This document shows, one piece after another, positions 8,666 through 18,185 of a stretch of 64,000 nucleotides of DNA. Each line of letters starts with the position of its first letter. The first letter of the stretch is position 1. A model generated the notes under the pieces. The model saw only the letters and a program-made list of their open reading frames with translations. It made no database searches and was not told the origin of the DNA. A program made the translations under genes and the position numbers. This stretch comes from Xaviernesmea oryzae (GTDB lineage Bacteria; Pseudomonadota; Alphaproteobacteria; Rhizobiales; Rhizobiaceae), in NCBI RefSeq assembly GCF_900109605.1, contig NZ_FOAM01000011.1:1-64000 (forward strand), read 5' to 3'.

Positions 8666-9691
8666 TTATTGCCCCGGCTTGTAGAGCTGATCGAAGACGC
8701 CGCCGTCGCCGAAGAATTTCGGCTGTGCATCCTTCCATCCGCCGAAGTCGGCAATGGTCACGAGCTTGACGTTAGTGAAACGCTTGACGTCCTTGGGATC
8801 GGCCGCATCAGGCCGGAAGGGCCGGTAATAATGTTTGGCGGCGATCTTCTGCCCTTCGTCCGAATAGAGATACTTCAGATAGGCTTCGGCCACCTTGCGC
8901 GTGCCCTTGGCGTCGACATTGCCATCGACCAGAGCCACTGGCGGCTCGGCCTTGATGGAAATCGACGGAGTGACGATGTCGAAACTGTCGGGGCCGAGTT
9001 CTTCCAGCGAGAGATAGGCCTCGTTTTCCCAGGCAAGCAGCACATCGCCCAGGCCGCGCTGGACGAAGGTGGTGGTGGCGCCGCGCGCGCCGGTATCGAG
9101 AACCGGCACATGCTTGAAGAGTTTGGTGACATAGTCGAGCGCCTTGGCGTCATCGCCATTGTTGGCGGCGCGCCCATAGGCCCAGGCTGCGAGGAAGTTC
9201 CAGCGGGCGCCGCCCGATGTCTTCGGATTGGGCGTGATCACCTGGATATCGTCGCGCACCAGGTCGTTCCAGTCCTTGATGCCCTTGGGATTGCCCTTGC
9301 GCACCAGGAAGACGATGGTGGAGGTGTAAGGCGCGCTGTTGTTTTCGAGGCGGCCCTTCCAATCGGCCGGGATCTTCCCCGTTTCCTTGGCGATGGCATC
9401 GATATCGGCTTCCAGCGCAAGCGTCACGACATCGGCGTCGAGCCCGTCGATGACGGAGCGCGCCTGCTTGCCGGATCCACCATGCGAGGTCTTGATCGTC
9501 ACCGTCTCGCCATTGTCGGCCTTCCATTTGGCGGCGAAGGCCGTGTTGAAATCCTTGTAGAGCTCGCGCGTCGGATCATAGGAGACGTTCAGCAGCGTCT
9601 GGTCGGCGTAAGCGAAGCCCAGCCCGCCGAACTGGATGCTCGTGGCCAGCAGGGCAAGGGTGACATATCGGGAAAGTCGCAAGCGTCGCAT
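8666..9691 (-). CDS. sbp: Periplasmic sulfate-binding protein
   Basis: 341 residues. The ATG at 9691 (MRRLRLSRY) has GGTGGAG six bases upstream; the GTG at 9703 lies inside this site and is rejected. A signal peptide covers about residues 1-29, ending near GFAYA. The mature part begins with LLNVSYDPTRELYKDFN and contains TIKTSHGGSGKQARSV and NPKTSGGARWNFLAAWAYG, both typical of sulfate-binding proteins of the Sbp/CysP group. First gene of the operon, so the controlling promoter lies in the 270-base gap before the divergent channel gene. Confidence 0.93.
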   Translation of the reverse strand: MRRLRLSRYVTLALLATSIQFGGLGFAYADQTLLNVSYDPTRELYKDFNTAFAAKWKADNGETVTIKTSHGGSGKQARSVIDGLDADVVTLALEADIDAIAKETGKIPADWKGRLENNSAPYTSTIVFLVRKGNPKGIKDWNDLVRDDIQVITPNPKTSGGARWNFLAAWAYGRAANNGDDAKALDYVTKLFKHVPVLDTGARGATTTFVQRGLGDVLLAWENEAYLSLEELGPDSFDIVTPSISIKAEPPVALVDGNVDAKGTRKVAEAYLKYLYSDEGQKIAAKHYYRPFRPDAADPKDVKRFTNVKLVTIADFGGWKDAQPKFFGDGGVFDQLYKPGQ

Positions 9692-9964
9692 CGGGGTCTC
9701 CACCTTTTGTTATGCCTACTCTACAGATTGGGTGGAATACTGTAACGCAGAACATTCCGTCATCCCCACTGGCCGCGAAACGGCTAAGCGTTCTCAGCCG
9801 CTTTGGAGGAATGGTTTTTCACGCACAGTCTCGAAACACCTCTTTAGAATGTTTTCTCCATGCTTCAGCGCATCTTTTAACATGCTTGCCGCAAATCCGC
9901 CGTGTCGGTCTGCCGAGACCGCAGTTTCGCGGCGCCTTGCAGCCGAATCGTTTTTCCCGACTGT
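9692..9964. promoter_or_regulatory. Divergent promoter region, sbp operon / MscS channel
   Basis: A 273-base gap between two outward-facing genes, locally AT-richer than its surroundings. It must hold the sulfate operon promoter and probably the channel promoter. A short imperfect inverted repeat (CGGCTAAGCGTTCTCAGCCG) lies near 9780-9800. No CysB-type site could be assigned with confidence. Confidence 0.35.
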
Positions 9965-12589
9965 ATGAAATCTGCTCGCCCGATGATCTCTCGCTTCCTT
10001 CTGCTGATTTCCCTCCTGTTTGCCGGCCTGGGCACGCCTTGGGCCCAAACGGCCACGCCGTCCACGACGCCGCCGCCTGCCGCAGCAAGCGGGCAGGGCG
10101 CGGCCGGCACGTCAGCGCCCGCTCAACCTCCCTCGACGGCGCCGCCGCAGGCCGGGTATGCACAAGCCGCCGCTTCGGACGACTCGACCCCCTCCAGTCA
10201 GGCCGGCATCGCTCTGGAAGCCGCGCGCCGCTCGCTCGCGAAGCTGACGGAACAGGCAGATCGCGCCCGTGACGACGACAACCGCCTGGCAGAGGTGAAG
10301 GCCTCGGTCGATGACGTGGCGCGCCAGATCAGCGATATTTCCGGGGGGCTCAGGCCCCGTCTCGACCAGATCAAGGCCCGTCTCGGCGAGCTTGGCGATG
10401 CGCCGGCCGCAGGGAGCACGGAGCCTGCCGTGGTCAGCGACGAGCGCAAGCGGCTGGTGGCCGAACGCAACGAGATCAATGCCGTGGCCAGCGCCGCCGA
10501 TGATCTCTCCGGAAGGGCAAACCAGCTGTCCGGCCAGATTACCGAAACACGCCGCAATTTGTTCTCGGGCACGCTGCTGCGCTATACGGAAATCAATCTC
10601 GATGTTTTCACGGAAGGCAGCAGCGCCATCTTCGGCGAGGCCTATGCCTTTTATCAGAATGTCTCGTCCTGGCTGATCTTCGTCGTCAGCTACAAGCGCG
10701 TGGCGCTGCTGTCGGCCATCGTTCTGTCGATGATTTCAGCACTGGTGCTTCTGACCCTGACGCGGCGGCTCTTCTCACCCCTCATCGGGCGCGGGCGGCG
10801 CGAGATCGAGCCCAGCTATATCACCAAGCTGTCGATCGCCTTCTGGTCCACCATGGTGCCGACCGTGGCCTCGCTGACCTTCGCGGCGAGCAGCTATTTC
10901 TTCCTCCAGACCTTCAAGGTGCTGCGTCCCGACATCGCGCCCGTCGTTGCCAATGTGCTGTTCGGCGGCGCCGCGCTCGTCTTCCTCTGGATGATCTCGC
11001 ACGCCGTGCTGGCGCCGGGCCATGGTGCCTTCCGGCTGGTGCGCGTGTCCGATCGCGGGGCAAACCGGCTGGTGACGCTGATCGTCATCATGGCGGTCGT
11101 CAATCTCCTGGATTATCTCCTCGGCACGATCAGCATCACGCTGCGCTCGCCGATCGTGCTCACCGTGATCAAGAGCTTCGTCGCGTCGATCATCATCGGC
11201 GTCATCCTTCTGTGGATGGCGATGATCCGCCCGATGCTGCCGCCGGATGCCGAACGCCATGGCGCGACCGACGTGCCCGGCCGGCCCTGGCCGAAGCCCA
11301 TCCGCTTTTTGCTCATAGGCGCCGGGGCCGGGTTGATTCTCTGCGCGCTCGGCGGCTATGTCGGCCTGGCCCGCTTCATCGCCAGCCAGATCGTCATCAC
11401 CGGCGCGATCCTGGTGACGATGTATATCGGCATTCTCACCGGCAAGGCGATCGCAAAGCAGGACGGCTTGGCGAAGACCGTCTTCGGCCGCTACCTGCAG
11501 CGCCGCTTCAAATTCGAGCAGGTGACGTTGGACCAGACCGGCCTCGCCGTCGGCCTGTCGATCTATGTCCTGGTCTTCTTCATCTTCATTCCGCTGATCC
11601 TTTTGCTCTGGGGTTTCAAGATCGCGGATCTGGAGGCCGGGCTTTACCAGGTGCTGACCAATATCCAGATCGGCTCGATCTCGATCTCGCTGGTCGGCAT
11701 TTTCGGCGGCATCCTGCTGTTCGTCATCGGCTTCCTTTTCACCCGCTGGTTCCAGCGTTGGCTGGATTCGAGCGTGCTGGCGCGCAGCCGCGTCGATCTG
11801 GGCGTGCGAAACTCCGTCAAGACAGGCGTCGGCTATCTCGGCATGGGCTTGGCCGGGCTGATCGGCATTTCAGCCGCCGGGCTCAATCTTTCGAGCCTCG
11901 CCCTGGTGGCCGGCGCTCTGTCTCTCGGTGTCGGTTTCGGTCTGCAGAACATCGTCTCGAATTTCGTCTCCGGCCTGATTCTCCTGGTCGAGCGTCCGTT
12001 CAAGGTCGGAGACTGGGTGATTTCGGGAACGACCGAAGGCTTCGTCAAGCGCATCTCTGTGCGCGCCACTGAAATCGAGACCTTCCAGCGCCAGACGATC
12101 ATGGTGCCGAACTCGCTGTTCATCAACGCCTCGGTCGGCAACTGGACCCATCGCAACAAGCTCGGCCGCGTCGATGTCCCGATTTCCGTCCATGGCAGCA
12201 ACGATCCGCGCCATGTGATCGCCGTTCTGCGCGAGGCCGTGGCCGATGTGCCCAATATCCTGCGCAATCCGGAGCCGCTGATCTATTTCAAGGATTTCAG
12301 TCCCGACAAGCTGGAATTCGAAGTGCGGGTCTATCTGCCGGATATTCTCAATGGCTTGTCGGTTCGCACCGAAGTGCGCATCGCCGCGCTCGAGGCCTTT
12401 CGCAAGGATGGTGTCGCCATTGGCGGGCCGGCCGCGCCCGAAGTGCCGGTCAAAATCAGTCCCGACACGGCGCGGCTGCTGACAGCGCTCCTGGAAAAGG
12501 GCCGGGGACCGCATGACGAAGGCGACCTCGATCTCTCCGCCGCAAGGCACGCAGAGGATGAGCCGCCGACCTCGCGCGACGGGCCTTGA
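9965..12589 (+). CDS. Large DUF3772 / MscS-family mechanosensitive channel
   Basis: 874 residues from the ATG at 9965 (a second ATG at 9983 directly before the signal peptide is possible; neither has a clear ribosome site). Order: signal peptide, a Pro/Thr/Ala/Gln-rich periplasmic linker (about residues 30-80), a coiled periplasmic DUF3772 domain (about 85-220), roughly ten membrane helices, then the MscS pore and beta domain. The pore helix is visible as LVAGALSLGVGFGLQNIVSNFVSGLILL (split: glycine/alanine-rich TM3), followed by ERPFKVGDWV and VPNSLFI. These channels release solutes on osmotic downshock. It stands alone between the sulfate operon and the oxidoreductase. Confidence 0.85.
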   Translation: MKSARPMISRFLLLISLLFAGLGTPWAQTATPSTTPPPAAASGQGAAGTSAPAQPPSTAPPQAGYAQAAASDDSTPSSQAGIALEAARRSLAKLTEQADRARDDDNRLAEVKASVDDVARQISDISGGLRPRLDQIKARLGELGDAPAAGSTEPAVVSDERKRLVAERNEINAVASAADDLSGRANQLSGQITETRRNLFSGTLLRYTEINLDVFTEGSSAIFGEAYAFYQNVSSWLIFVVSYKRVALLSAIVLSMISALVLLTLTRRLFSPLIGRGRREIEPSYITKLSIAFWSTMVPTVASLTFAASSYFFLQTFKVLRPDIAPVVANVLFGGAALVFLWMISHAVLAPGHGAFRLVRVSDRGANRLVTLIVIMAVVNLLDYLLGTISITLRSPIVLTVIKSFVASIIIGVILLWMAMIRPMLPPDAERHGATDVPGRPWPKPIRFLLIGAGAGLILCALGGYVGLARFIASQIVITGAILVTMYIGILTGKAIAKQDGLAKTVFGRYLQRRFKFEQVTLDQTGLAVGLSIYVLVFFIFIPLILLLWGFKIADLEAGLYQVLTNIQIGSISISLVGIFGGILLFVIGFLFTRWFQRWLDSSVLARSRVDLGVRNSVKTGVGYLGMGLAGLIGISAAGLNLSSLALVAGALSLGVGFGLQNIVSNFVSGLILLVERPFKVGDWVISGTTEGFVKRISVRATEIETFQRQTIMVPNSLFINASVGNWTHRNKLGRVDVPISVHGSNDPRHVIAVLREAVADVPNILRNPEPLIYFKDFSPDKLEFEVRVYLPDILNGLSVRTEVRIAALEAFRKDGVAIGGPAAPEVPVKISPDTARLLTALLEKGRGPHDEGDLDLSAARHAEDEPPTSRDGP

Positions 12590-12731
12590 AGCGGCCTGCG
12601 CGCGCCAGTCGCGACAACTTCGCGCCATGTCGCAAACGGCATAGGCCGGATGCCCCAAGAATTGCATAGTCGGCGGCATCGGGGGCTTGCGCCGCAGGAT
12701 GCGGCAGGCCGGCAACGCGAAGGGAACGGCA

Positions 12732-15245
12732 ATGAAAACTCAGGCGCGCGCGGTGGTCATCGGCGGCGGCGTGGTCGGTGTGTCCACGCTCTACCACCTG
12801 GCCCGGAAGGGCTGGACGGACTCGGTTCTGATCGAGCGCAAGGAGCTGACCTCGGGATCGACCTGGCACGCGGCCGGCCTTCTGCCGCTGTTCAACATGA
12901 GCTACTCGGTCGGCCAGATCCACAAATATTCGGTTCGCTTCTATGAGGAGCTTCAGGAAGAGACCGGCATGAATGTCGGTTTCTCGAAGGTCTCCAACAT
13001 CCGCCTGGCGCGGACGAAGGATCGCTGGGACGAATATATGTATTATGCCGGGATCGCCGAGACGATCGGCATCAAGGTCAATATCCTGACGCCTGAAGAG
13101 GTCAAGGAGATCTGGCCGCTCTGCGAGACCGAGGGGCTGCTGGGCGCGATCCAGCATCCCGACGACGGCTATATCCAGCCGGCCGACCTCACCCAGGCGC
13201 TGGCCAAGGGCGCGCGCGACCGGGGCGCCACCATCTATCGCAACACCAGCGTCACCGGCATCGAGCAGCTGGAGGATGGCCGCTGGAAGGTGACGACCGA
13301 CAAGGGCGAGATCGTTGCCGAGCACGTCATCTCCTGTACCGGTTCCTTTGCCCGCAAGACCGGCGAGATGGTTGGCATCAACGTGCCGGTCATCCCCGTC
13401 GAGCATCAATATATCGTCACGGAACCGCATCCTGCCATTCTCGAGCGTAAGGCCAAGGGCCTGCCGGAAATGGGGGTCCTTCGTGAGTCCGACAGCGCTT
13501 GGTACATGCGTGAGGAAAATGGCGGCCTGCTGCTCGGGCCCTACGAGCACGGCGCGCCGGTCTGCTATGTCGACGGCCCCTCGGATGAGAGCGAATACGA
13601 GCTGTTCCAGGAAGAGCTGGAGCGGCTGATGCCGCATATCGAAACGGCCATGGTGCGTGTGCCCGCCTTTGGCCAGGTCGGTATCAAGAAGGTCTATAAC
13701 GGCGCTATCGCTTACACGCCTGATGGCAACCCGATCGTCGGCCCAGCGCCGGGGCTGAAAGGCTTCTGGCTCAACGAAGGCCATTCGTTCGGCATCACCG
13801 CCGCCGGCGGCGCCGGCTGGCAGCTGGCCGAATGGATCGTCGATGGCGAGCCGACGCTGGATATGATGGGTGTCGATCCCCGCCGCTTCGGCCCCTATGC
13901 CACGGAAGGCTATCTCATCGCCAAGAATGAGGAAGCCTATGCCAACGTCTTCACCATGCATTACCCCGACGAGGAGCGCGCCGCCGCTCGCCCGCTGAAG
14001 ACCACGCCCGTCTATGACCGGCTGAAGTCGATGGGCGCCGTCTTCGGTTCCGTCTATGGCTGGGAGCGCCCCAACTGGTTTGCCCCGGAGGGTTATAGCC
14101 TTGACGAAAGCGAACTGGGTGTCGGCGTCGATGTCCTCACCAACCATAATTATGCGCCGCCGCTCGAAGACGGCCGCATTGTCGAGAAGTGGTCGTTCCG
14201 CCGCTCCAACTATTTCGAGCATGTCGGCAATGAGGTGAAGAACGTCCATGAGAAGGTCGGCGTGCTCGACATGTCCGCCTTCGCCAAGATGGAAGTGTCC
14301 GGTCCGGGCGCGCGCGCCTGGCTGGAATCGATCTTCGCCAATGCGATCCCGAAGAAGCGGGGACGCATCGCGCTCTGCCATCTCCTGACCGTGCATGGCG
14401 GTGTGCGGGCCGAGTTCACCGTCTATGAATGGGCGCCGAACCGCTTCTATCTCGTCTCGGCCGGGGCTTACGAGGCGCATGACCATGATTATCTGCGCAA
14501 GCTCGCGCCGTCTGATGGCTCGGTGCGGCTCAGTGCCATCACCCAGCGCATGGGCGTGCTCGTGCTCGCCGGCCCGCGCTCGCGCGATGTCCTGCAGAAG
14601 CTCACCCGCACCTCGCTCGACAACAAGAATTTCCCCTGGCTATCGGGCAAGGAGATCTCGGTCGGCGTGGCGAGCGCCCATGCCCTGCGCGTCAACTTCG
14701 TCGGCGAGCTCGGCTGGGAGCTGCACCATCCGATCGAAATGCAGAACTACATCTTCGACCAGTTGATGCAGGCCGGTGCGGAATTCGGCATCAAGCCTTT
14801 CGGCATCCGCGCCATGCTCGCCATGTCGGTCGAGAAATCCTATCGCCTGATCCCGCGTGAAATGTCGATCGAGTACAATGCCTATGAATCCGCGCTCGAC
14901 CGCTTCATCAAGCCGGAGAAGGAGTTCCTTGGAAAGCAAGGCCTGCTTGCCGGCAAGGAGAAGGGCCTGAAATGGAACTTCGCCACGCTCATCGTCGAAG
15001 GCACGACGGATGTCGACGCACGGGGCTCCGAGGCGATCTATAACGAGGCCGGCGTGCTGATCGGTCGCGCAACCAATGGCGCCTATGGCTGGCGCATCGG
15101 CAAGTCCTTGGCGCTCGCCATGCTACAGCCGGGCTATGCCGAAATCGGCACGAAGGTGAAGATCAAGATCCTGGGGACGCTCTACGATGCGACCGTGGTC
15201 GAGGAGAGCCCATTCGATCCGCAGAATGCGGCGCTGCGCGCCTGA
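12732..15245 (+). CDS. GcvT-domain FAD-dependent oxidoreductase (dimethylglycine/sarcosine dehydrogenase-like)
   Basis: 837 residues. The start at 12732 (MKTQARAVVIGGG) follows GAAGGGAACGG and leaves the FAD-binding GxGxxG (residues 11-16) near the N-terminus. Residues about 1-390 are a DAO-type flavin domain, including GSTWHAAGLLPLFN, the usual covalent-flavin His region of this family, and AYTPDGNPIVGPAPG. Residues about 420-830 are the folate-binding GcvT aminomethyltransferase domain and its C-terminal barrel (KEFLGKQGLLAGK). Family members oxidatively demethylate N-methylated glycines and hand the methyl group to tetrahydrofolate. The substrate is not proven; the GbdR/GlxA-type regulator 1 kb away favours dimethylglycine or sarcosine. 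Confidence 0.85.
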   Translation: MKTQARAVVIGGGVVGVSTLYHLARKGWTDSVLIERKELTSGSTWHAAGLLPLFNMSYSVGQIHKYSVRFYEELQEETGMNVGFSKVSNIRLARTKDRWDEYMYYAGIAETIGIKVNILTPEEVKEIWPLCETEGLLGAIQHPDDGYIQPADLTQALAKGARDRGATIYRNTSVTGIEQLEDGRWKVTTDKGEIVAEHVISCTGSFARKTGEMVGINVPVIPVEHQYIVTEPHPAILERKAKGLPEMGVLRESDSAWYMREENGGLLLGPYEHGAPVCYVDGPSDESEYELFQEELERLMPHIETAMVRVPAFGQVGIKKVYNGAIAYTPDGNPIVGPAPGLKGFWLNEGHSFGITAAGGAGWQLAEWIVDGEPTLDMMGVDPRRFGPYATEGYLIAKNEEAYANVFTMHYPDEERAAARPLKTTPVYDRLKSMGAVFGSVYGWERPNWFAPEGYSLDESELGVGVDVLTNHNYAPPLEDGRIVEKWSFRRSNYFEHVGNEVKNVHEKVGVLDMSAFAKMEVSGPGARAWLESIFANAIPKKRGRIALCHLLTVHGGVRAEFTVYEWAPNRFYLVSAGAYEAHDHDYLRKLAPSDGSVRLSAITQRMGVLVLAGPRSRDVLQKLTRTSLDNKNFPWLSGKEISVGVASAHALRVNFVGELGWELHHPIEMQNYIFDQLMQAGAEFGIKPFGIRAMLAMSVEKSYRLIPREMSIEYNAYESALDRFIKPEKEFLGKQGLLAGKEKGLKWNFATLIVEGTTDVDARGSEAIYNEAGVLIGRATNGAYGWRIGKSLALAMLQPGYAEIGTKVKIKILGTLYDATVVEESPFDPQNAALRA

Positions 15246-15461
15246 CGGACCAAGCAGGAACCCTTTGATCGACAATGTCAGGCGCAGGGCAATCCGCATG
15301 GATTGCCTGCGCCTGAATGGCTTTCTTAACCCTCTCGACAGGTGCTGGCGGGCTTGTCTTGGAAATGCCCACAGCTCCGCTATCACCTCAGTTTTTCTTA
15401 ACCGCAGCGAAATTCTTCTGTTCTAGCTTCGTGCTTGAGGACAACTTTTCGCGAGCACTCC

Positions 15462-16304
15462 ATGTCATTCTTCGGCGTTTCCGGAATGTATTATTCCGGT
15501 GAATCCTTGCAGCAGCACCGTATTGTGCTTGCGGAAGACTCCAATCTCTTCGCTTCGATGGTGTCGAAGCGGTTGAAAGAATTGCTCGATATCGACGTGA
15601 TCGTGTGTCGTGACTACGAGGAGCTGACCTTCGCGATCGAGAACGCATCCTTCCCCGCGACGTTGGCTATCTCGAACATCAACCTGCCTGGCGCCGAGAA
15701 TGGCGAAGCCCTCAACTACCTCGTCGAGATGAGCGTGCCGACCATCGTCTTTACCGGCACCTTCCACGAATCGACCCGCGACTCGATTCTGGCGAAGGAA
15801 TTGGTCGATTACGTCATCAAGGACAGCGTGTTCGCGGTGGACATGCTCGCGGAGTCGGTCTGCCGCTTCCTTACCAATCACCGGCATCATGTGCTGATCG
15901 TCGATGACAGCCCGACGGCGCGGGCGATGCTGACCACCCAGCTCAAGCGCTACAATTTCCGGGTCAGTGCTGCCGATAGCGGACAGGCTGCTCTGCGCCT
16001 GCTAGCGGAGCATCCCGATATCGAGCTTGTCATCACCGACTATAACATGCCCGATATCGATGGTTTCGAGCTGACGCGGCGTATTCGCACCCATTACGGT
16101 CCGCACCAACTGCGCATCATTGGCGTGTCGTCTTCGACAAATCGCTTGCTTTCGGCGCGCTTTCTCAAAGCCGGCGGCAATGATTTCGTGGTTCGCCCCT
16201 TTATCAACGAAGAGTTCTACTGCCGCGTCAACCAGAACATCGACACGCTGATGAAGGTGCGCACACTGAGCGAGCGATTGCTCGCCAAGCCCGACGCAGC
16301 CTGA
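15462..16304 (+). CDS. Tandem double-receiver response regulator, first receiver degenerate
   Basis: 280 residues made of two CheY-like receivers and no output domain. The ATG at 15462 is preferred over a TTG at 15435. Receiver 1 (about 20-137) has the acidic pair E25-D26 and K120, but the phospho-acceptor position holds Asn72 (AISNINLPG). Receiver 2 (about 142-270) has D148-D149 and acceptor D193 (VITDYNMPD), while the usual Lys is Arg (VVRPF). It probably acts by protein contact, as a phospho-relay or adaptor. No kinase gene is adjacent. Separated from the oxidoreductase by 216 bases and followed by a terminator. Confidence 0.85.
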   Translation: MSFFGVSGMYYSGESLQQHRIVLAEDSNLFASMVSKRLKELLDIDVIVCRDYEELTFAIENASFPATLAISNINLPGAENGEALNYLVEMSVPTIVFTGTFHESTRDSILAKELVDYVIKDSVFAVDMLAESVCRFLTNHRHHVLIVDDSPTARAMLTTQLKRYNFRVSAADSGQAALRLLAEHPDIELVITDYNMPDIDGFELTRRIRTHYGPHQLRIIGVSSSTNRLLSARFLKAGGNDFVVRPFINEEFYCRVNQNIDTLMKVRTLSERLLAKPDAA

Positions 16305-16324
16305 GACAGGCCTCCCACACATCG

Positions 16325-16360
16325 AAAAGGGCGCCTTGGTCGGGACCATGCGCCCTTTTT
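16325..16360. terminator. Bidirectional intrinsic terminator
   Basis: AAAAGGGCGC (16325-16334) pairs with GCGCCCTTTTT (16350-16360) around a 15-base loop. Runs of T on one strand and A on the other suit it to end both the plus-strand receiver gene and the minus-strand AraC gene that converge here. Confidence 0.85.
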
Positions 16361-16377
16361 GGTGTGATCGGTCCGGC

Positions 16378-17382
16378 TCAGCGCGCCGGCTGCAGCGTCA
16401 GCTTGCGATCCGCACGCTCCTGCTGGGGCGAGCGGTTGTACAGTTCGCGATAACACTTGGAGAAATGCGACGCGGAGACGAAGCCGCAGGCGACCGCCAC
16501 CTCGACCACCGGCATAGCGGACTGCACCAGAAGGTGGCGCGCGCGGTCGAGCCGGATTTCGAGATAGTAGCGGGCCGGCGAGCGGCCCATTTCCTGGCGG
16601 AACAGCCGCTCGATCTGGCGGCGGGACAGGCCGGCGCTATCGGCAATATCGATCAGCGACAGCGGTTCGGCCAAATTAGCTTCCATCAGTTCGATAATCT
16701 GCAGCACTTTTGCGTTCTGCACGCCGAGACGGGCGCGAAGCGGCAGGCGCTGCCGGTCATGAGAGCCGCGCACCCGGTCGGTCAATGCCTGCTCGCAGAC
16801 GCGGTTCACCAGGTTCTCCCCGAAATCCTCGTCGATCAGGTTCAGCATCATGTCGAGCGAGGCAGTGCCACCGGCGCAGGTGTAGATATTGCTATCGATC
16901 TCATAGAGATCGGCATAGACATCGGCTTGCGGGAAGGCTTCGGAGAAGCCGGGCAGGTTTTCCCAATGGATGGCACAGCGCTTGCCATTGAGCAGCCCAG
17001 CGGATGCCAGGATATGGGCGCCCGTACAGAGACTGCCGATCGCCACGCCACGATTATGCGCCTCGCGCAGCCAGGCATTGACCGACTTGTTCTGGAAATC
17101 TTCGACATAGATGCCGGAACAGACGAGCACCATCGATGGACGGGTGGCGCCGCCGAGTGCCTTGCGCTCGTCTGCCAGGGCGCTGTCGACTTCCATGGCA
17201 ATGCCAGAGGAGGAAATGACCTTCTGGCCATCGACGGAGGCCAGGCGCCAGCTATAGGCCTGATAGCCCAGCATGCGGTTGGCAATGCGCAGCGCCTCGA
17301 TGGCGGCCGCGAAGGGCAGCATGGAAAAGTTCGGCACGAGGAAGAAGACGAGAGACCGCTTCGGCGTAAGGGGCTTTGTCAT
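16378..17382 (-). CDS. GATase1-like AraC-family regulator (GbdR/GlxA/CdhR type)
   Basis: 334 residues, ATG at 17382. Residues about 10-190 are a DJ-1/PfpI (GATase1-like) domain with the nucleophile-elbow Cys in IGSLCTGAHILASAGLL and the FCRDEDFGE-like segment IDEDFGENLVNRV. Residues about 220-320 are two AraC helix-turn-helix motifs (LSLIDIADSAGLSRRQIERLF and VVEVAVACGFVSASHFSKCY, each about 20 residues). This architecture is shared by GbdR, CdhR, SouR and GlxA, which sense or control glycine betaine, carnitine, sarcosine or glyoxylate-related metabolism. It may control the GcvT-domain oxidoreductase upstream; that is inference. Confidence 0.88.
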   Translation of the reverse strand: MTKPLTPKRSLVFFLVPNFSMLPFAAAIEALRIANRMLGYQAYSWRLASVDGQKVISSSGIAMEVDSALADERKALGGATRPSMVLVCSGIYVEDFQNKSVNAWLREAHNRGVAIGSLCTGAHILASAGLLNGKRCAIHWENLPGFSEAFPQADVYADLYEIDSNIYTCAGGTASLDMMLNLIDEDFGENLVNRVCEQALTDRVRGSHDRQRLPLRARLGVQNAKVLQIIELMEANLAEPLSLIDIADSAGLSRRQIERLFRQEMGRSPARYYLEIRLDRARHLLVQSAMPVVEVAVACGFVSASHFSKCYRELYNRSPQQERADRKLTLQPAR

Positions 17383-17892
17383 CGGCGTGATCCATCCTGA
17401 ACGGTGGTTTCAAGGCGCCTCAAAAACCTTTGCCCTGTCTCCTCAGACCTCAGGCCACACCAAGGTTTTCACTGGCTGCCCTATTCCTTGCGCTCGCCTC
17501 TCGTCGCGGGCGGCTCTTTTACGACATTCGCACGGAGCTGTGCGACGTCATAGCCTTTATTTTTTGCGACATGATCACATATGCCTGATGCTTATGCAGA
17601 TGCCTTGCATAGGCGCCGAGAAAAGCACCAATTCTGCGCTCTTCGGCAATGAGGCCCCCAGATGGTGGCAGGCACTCGGTAAGCTACGTAAAGCTCGTGA
17701 ACAAGGTTCTTTTTCATTTGCGACATCGGCCTCTTGTGCATCGCGATGTCGGAAAAGGATATGTGCTGCAATGCGAGAGTGGTCTGATTGGCCCCATGCG
17801 AAAACGGCGCCCTTTGCCTATCCACCAAGCTGCGCCGTTTACATCGTTGTCAGATCACTATGCGGTTTATGATGGCCCATGAAGACGACCCG
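17383..17892. other. Intergenic stretch, about 510 bases, no supported gene
   Basis: AT-richer than the genes on each side. Frames on both strands have cysteine/histidine-rich nonsense translations and no ribosome sites. It contains the promoter of the AraC regulator and the 3' flank of the DUF1127 gene. A small RNA is possible, but no T-run-terminated hairpin was found. Confidence 0.35.
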
Positions 17893-18081
17893 TCAATCGC
17901 GCCGCTCGTCCTGTCCGGCCCGAAAGCCGATGTCCTTGAGAAGATCATATGGCAAGGCCTCGAACGACCGTGCTTCCCGCTCCGCCCGCCAGGCGGAAAA
18001 AGCAGCGCGAACTCGGCGCTGAAGCACCTGAGCGAAAGAGGGTGAAGACGGGACTGAAGGCCCCAAGCTGAGCAGTGCCAT
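17893..18081 (-). CDS. DUF1127 small protein
   Basis: 62 residues, ATG at 18081 with AAGGA upstream. The C-terminal half (WRAEREARSFEALPYDLLKDIGF) carries the DUF1127 pattern: arginine-rich helix, then L-x-x-L-x-x-x-L-L-x-DIG. DUF1127 proteins are Arg-rich RNA-binding helpers; in Rhodobacter one (CcaF1) modulates RNA turnover, and others are under LysR control in rhizobia and Brucella. A second, more diverged member lies just upstream. Confidence 0.8.
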   Translation of the reverse strand: MALLSLGPSVPSSPSFAQVLQRRVRAAFSAWRAEREARSFEALPYDLLKDIGFRAGQDERRD

Positions 18082-18185
18082 TGTTCTGGTTCCTTTTGAT
18101 GAAGATGTCTCAAAAGGTCGCGACCATGAGAGAAGGATGCCGCAACCTCATGCATCAATCAAACGAATAAGTTTTATAGCTATGA

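Noticed and set aside
12456-14486. 676-residue minus-strand ORF opposite the GcvT oxidoreductase
   Set aside because: It is antisense to a gene with clear FAD and GcvT motifs; the translation has no domain and no ribosome site. Codon bias in GC-rich DNA creates such frames.
17273-17872. 199-residue plus-strand ORF near the AraC gene
   Set aside because: Starts inside the AraC gene on the opposite strand, low-complexity Cys/Ser-rich translation, no start signals.
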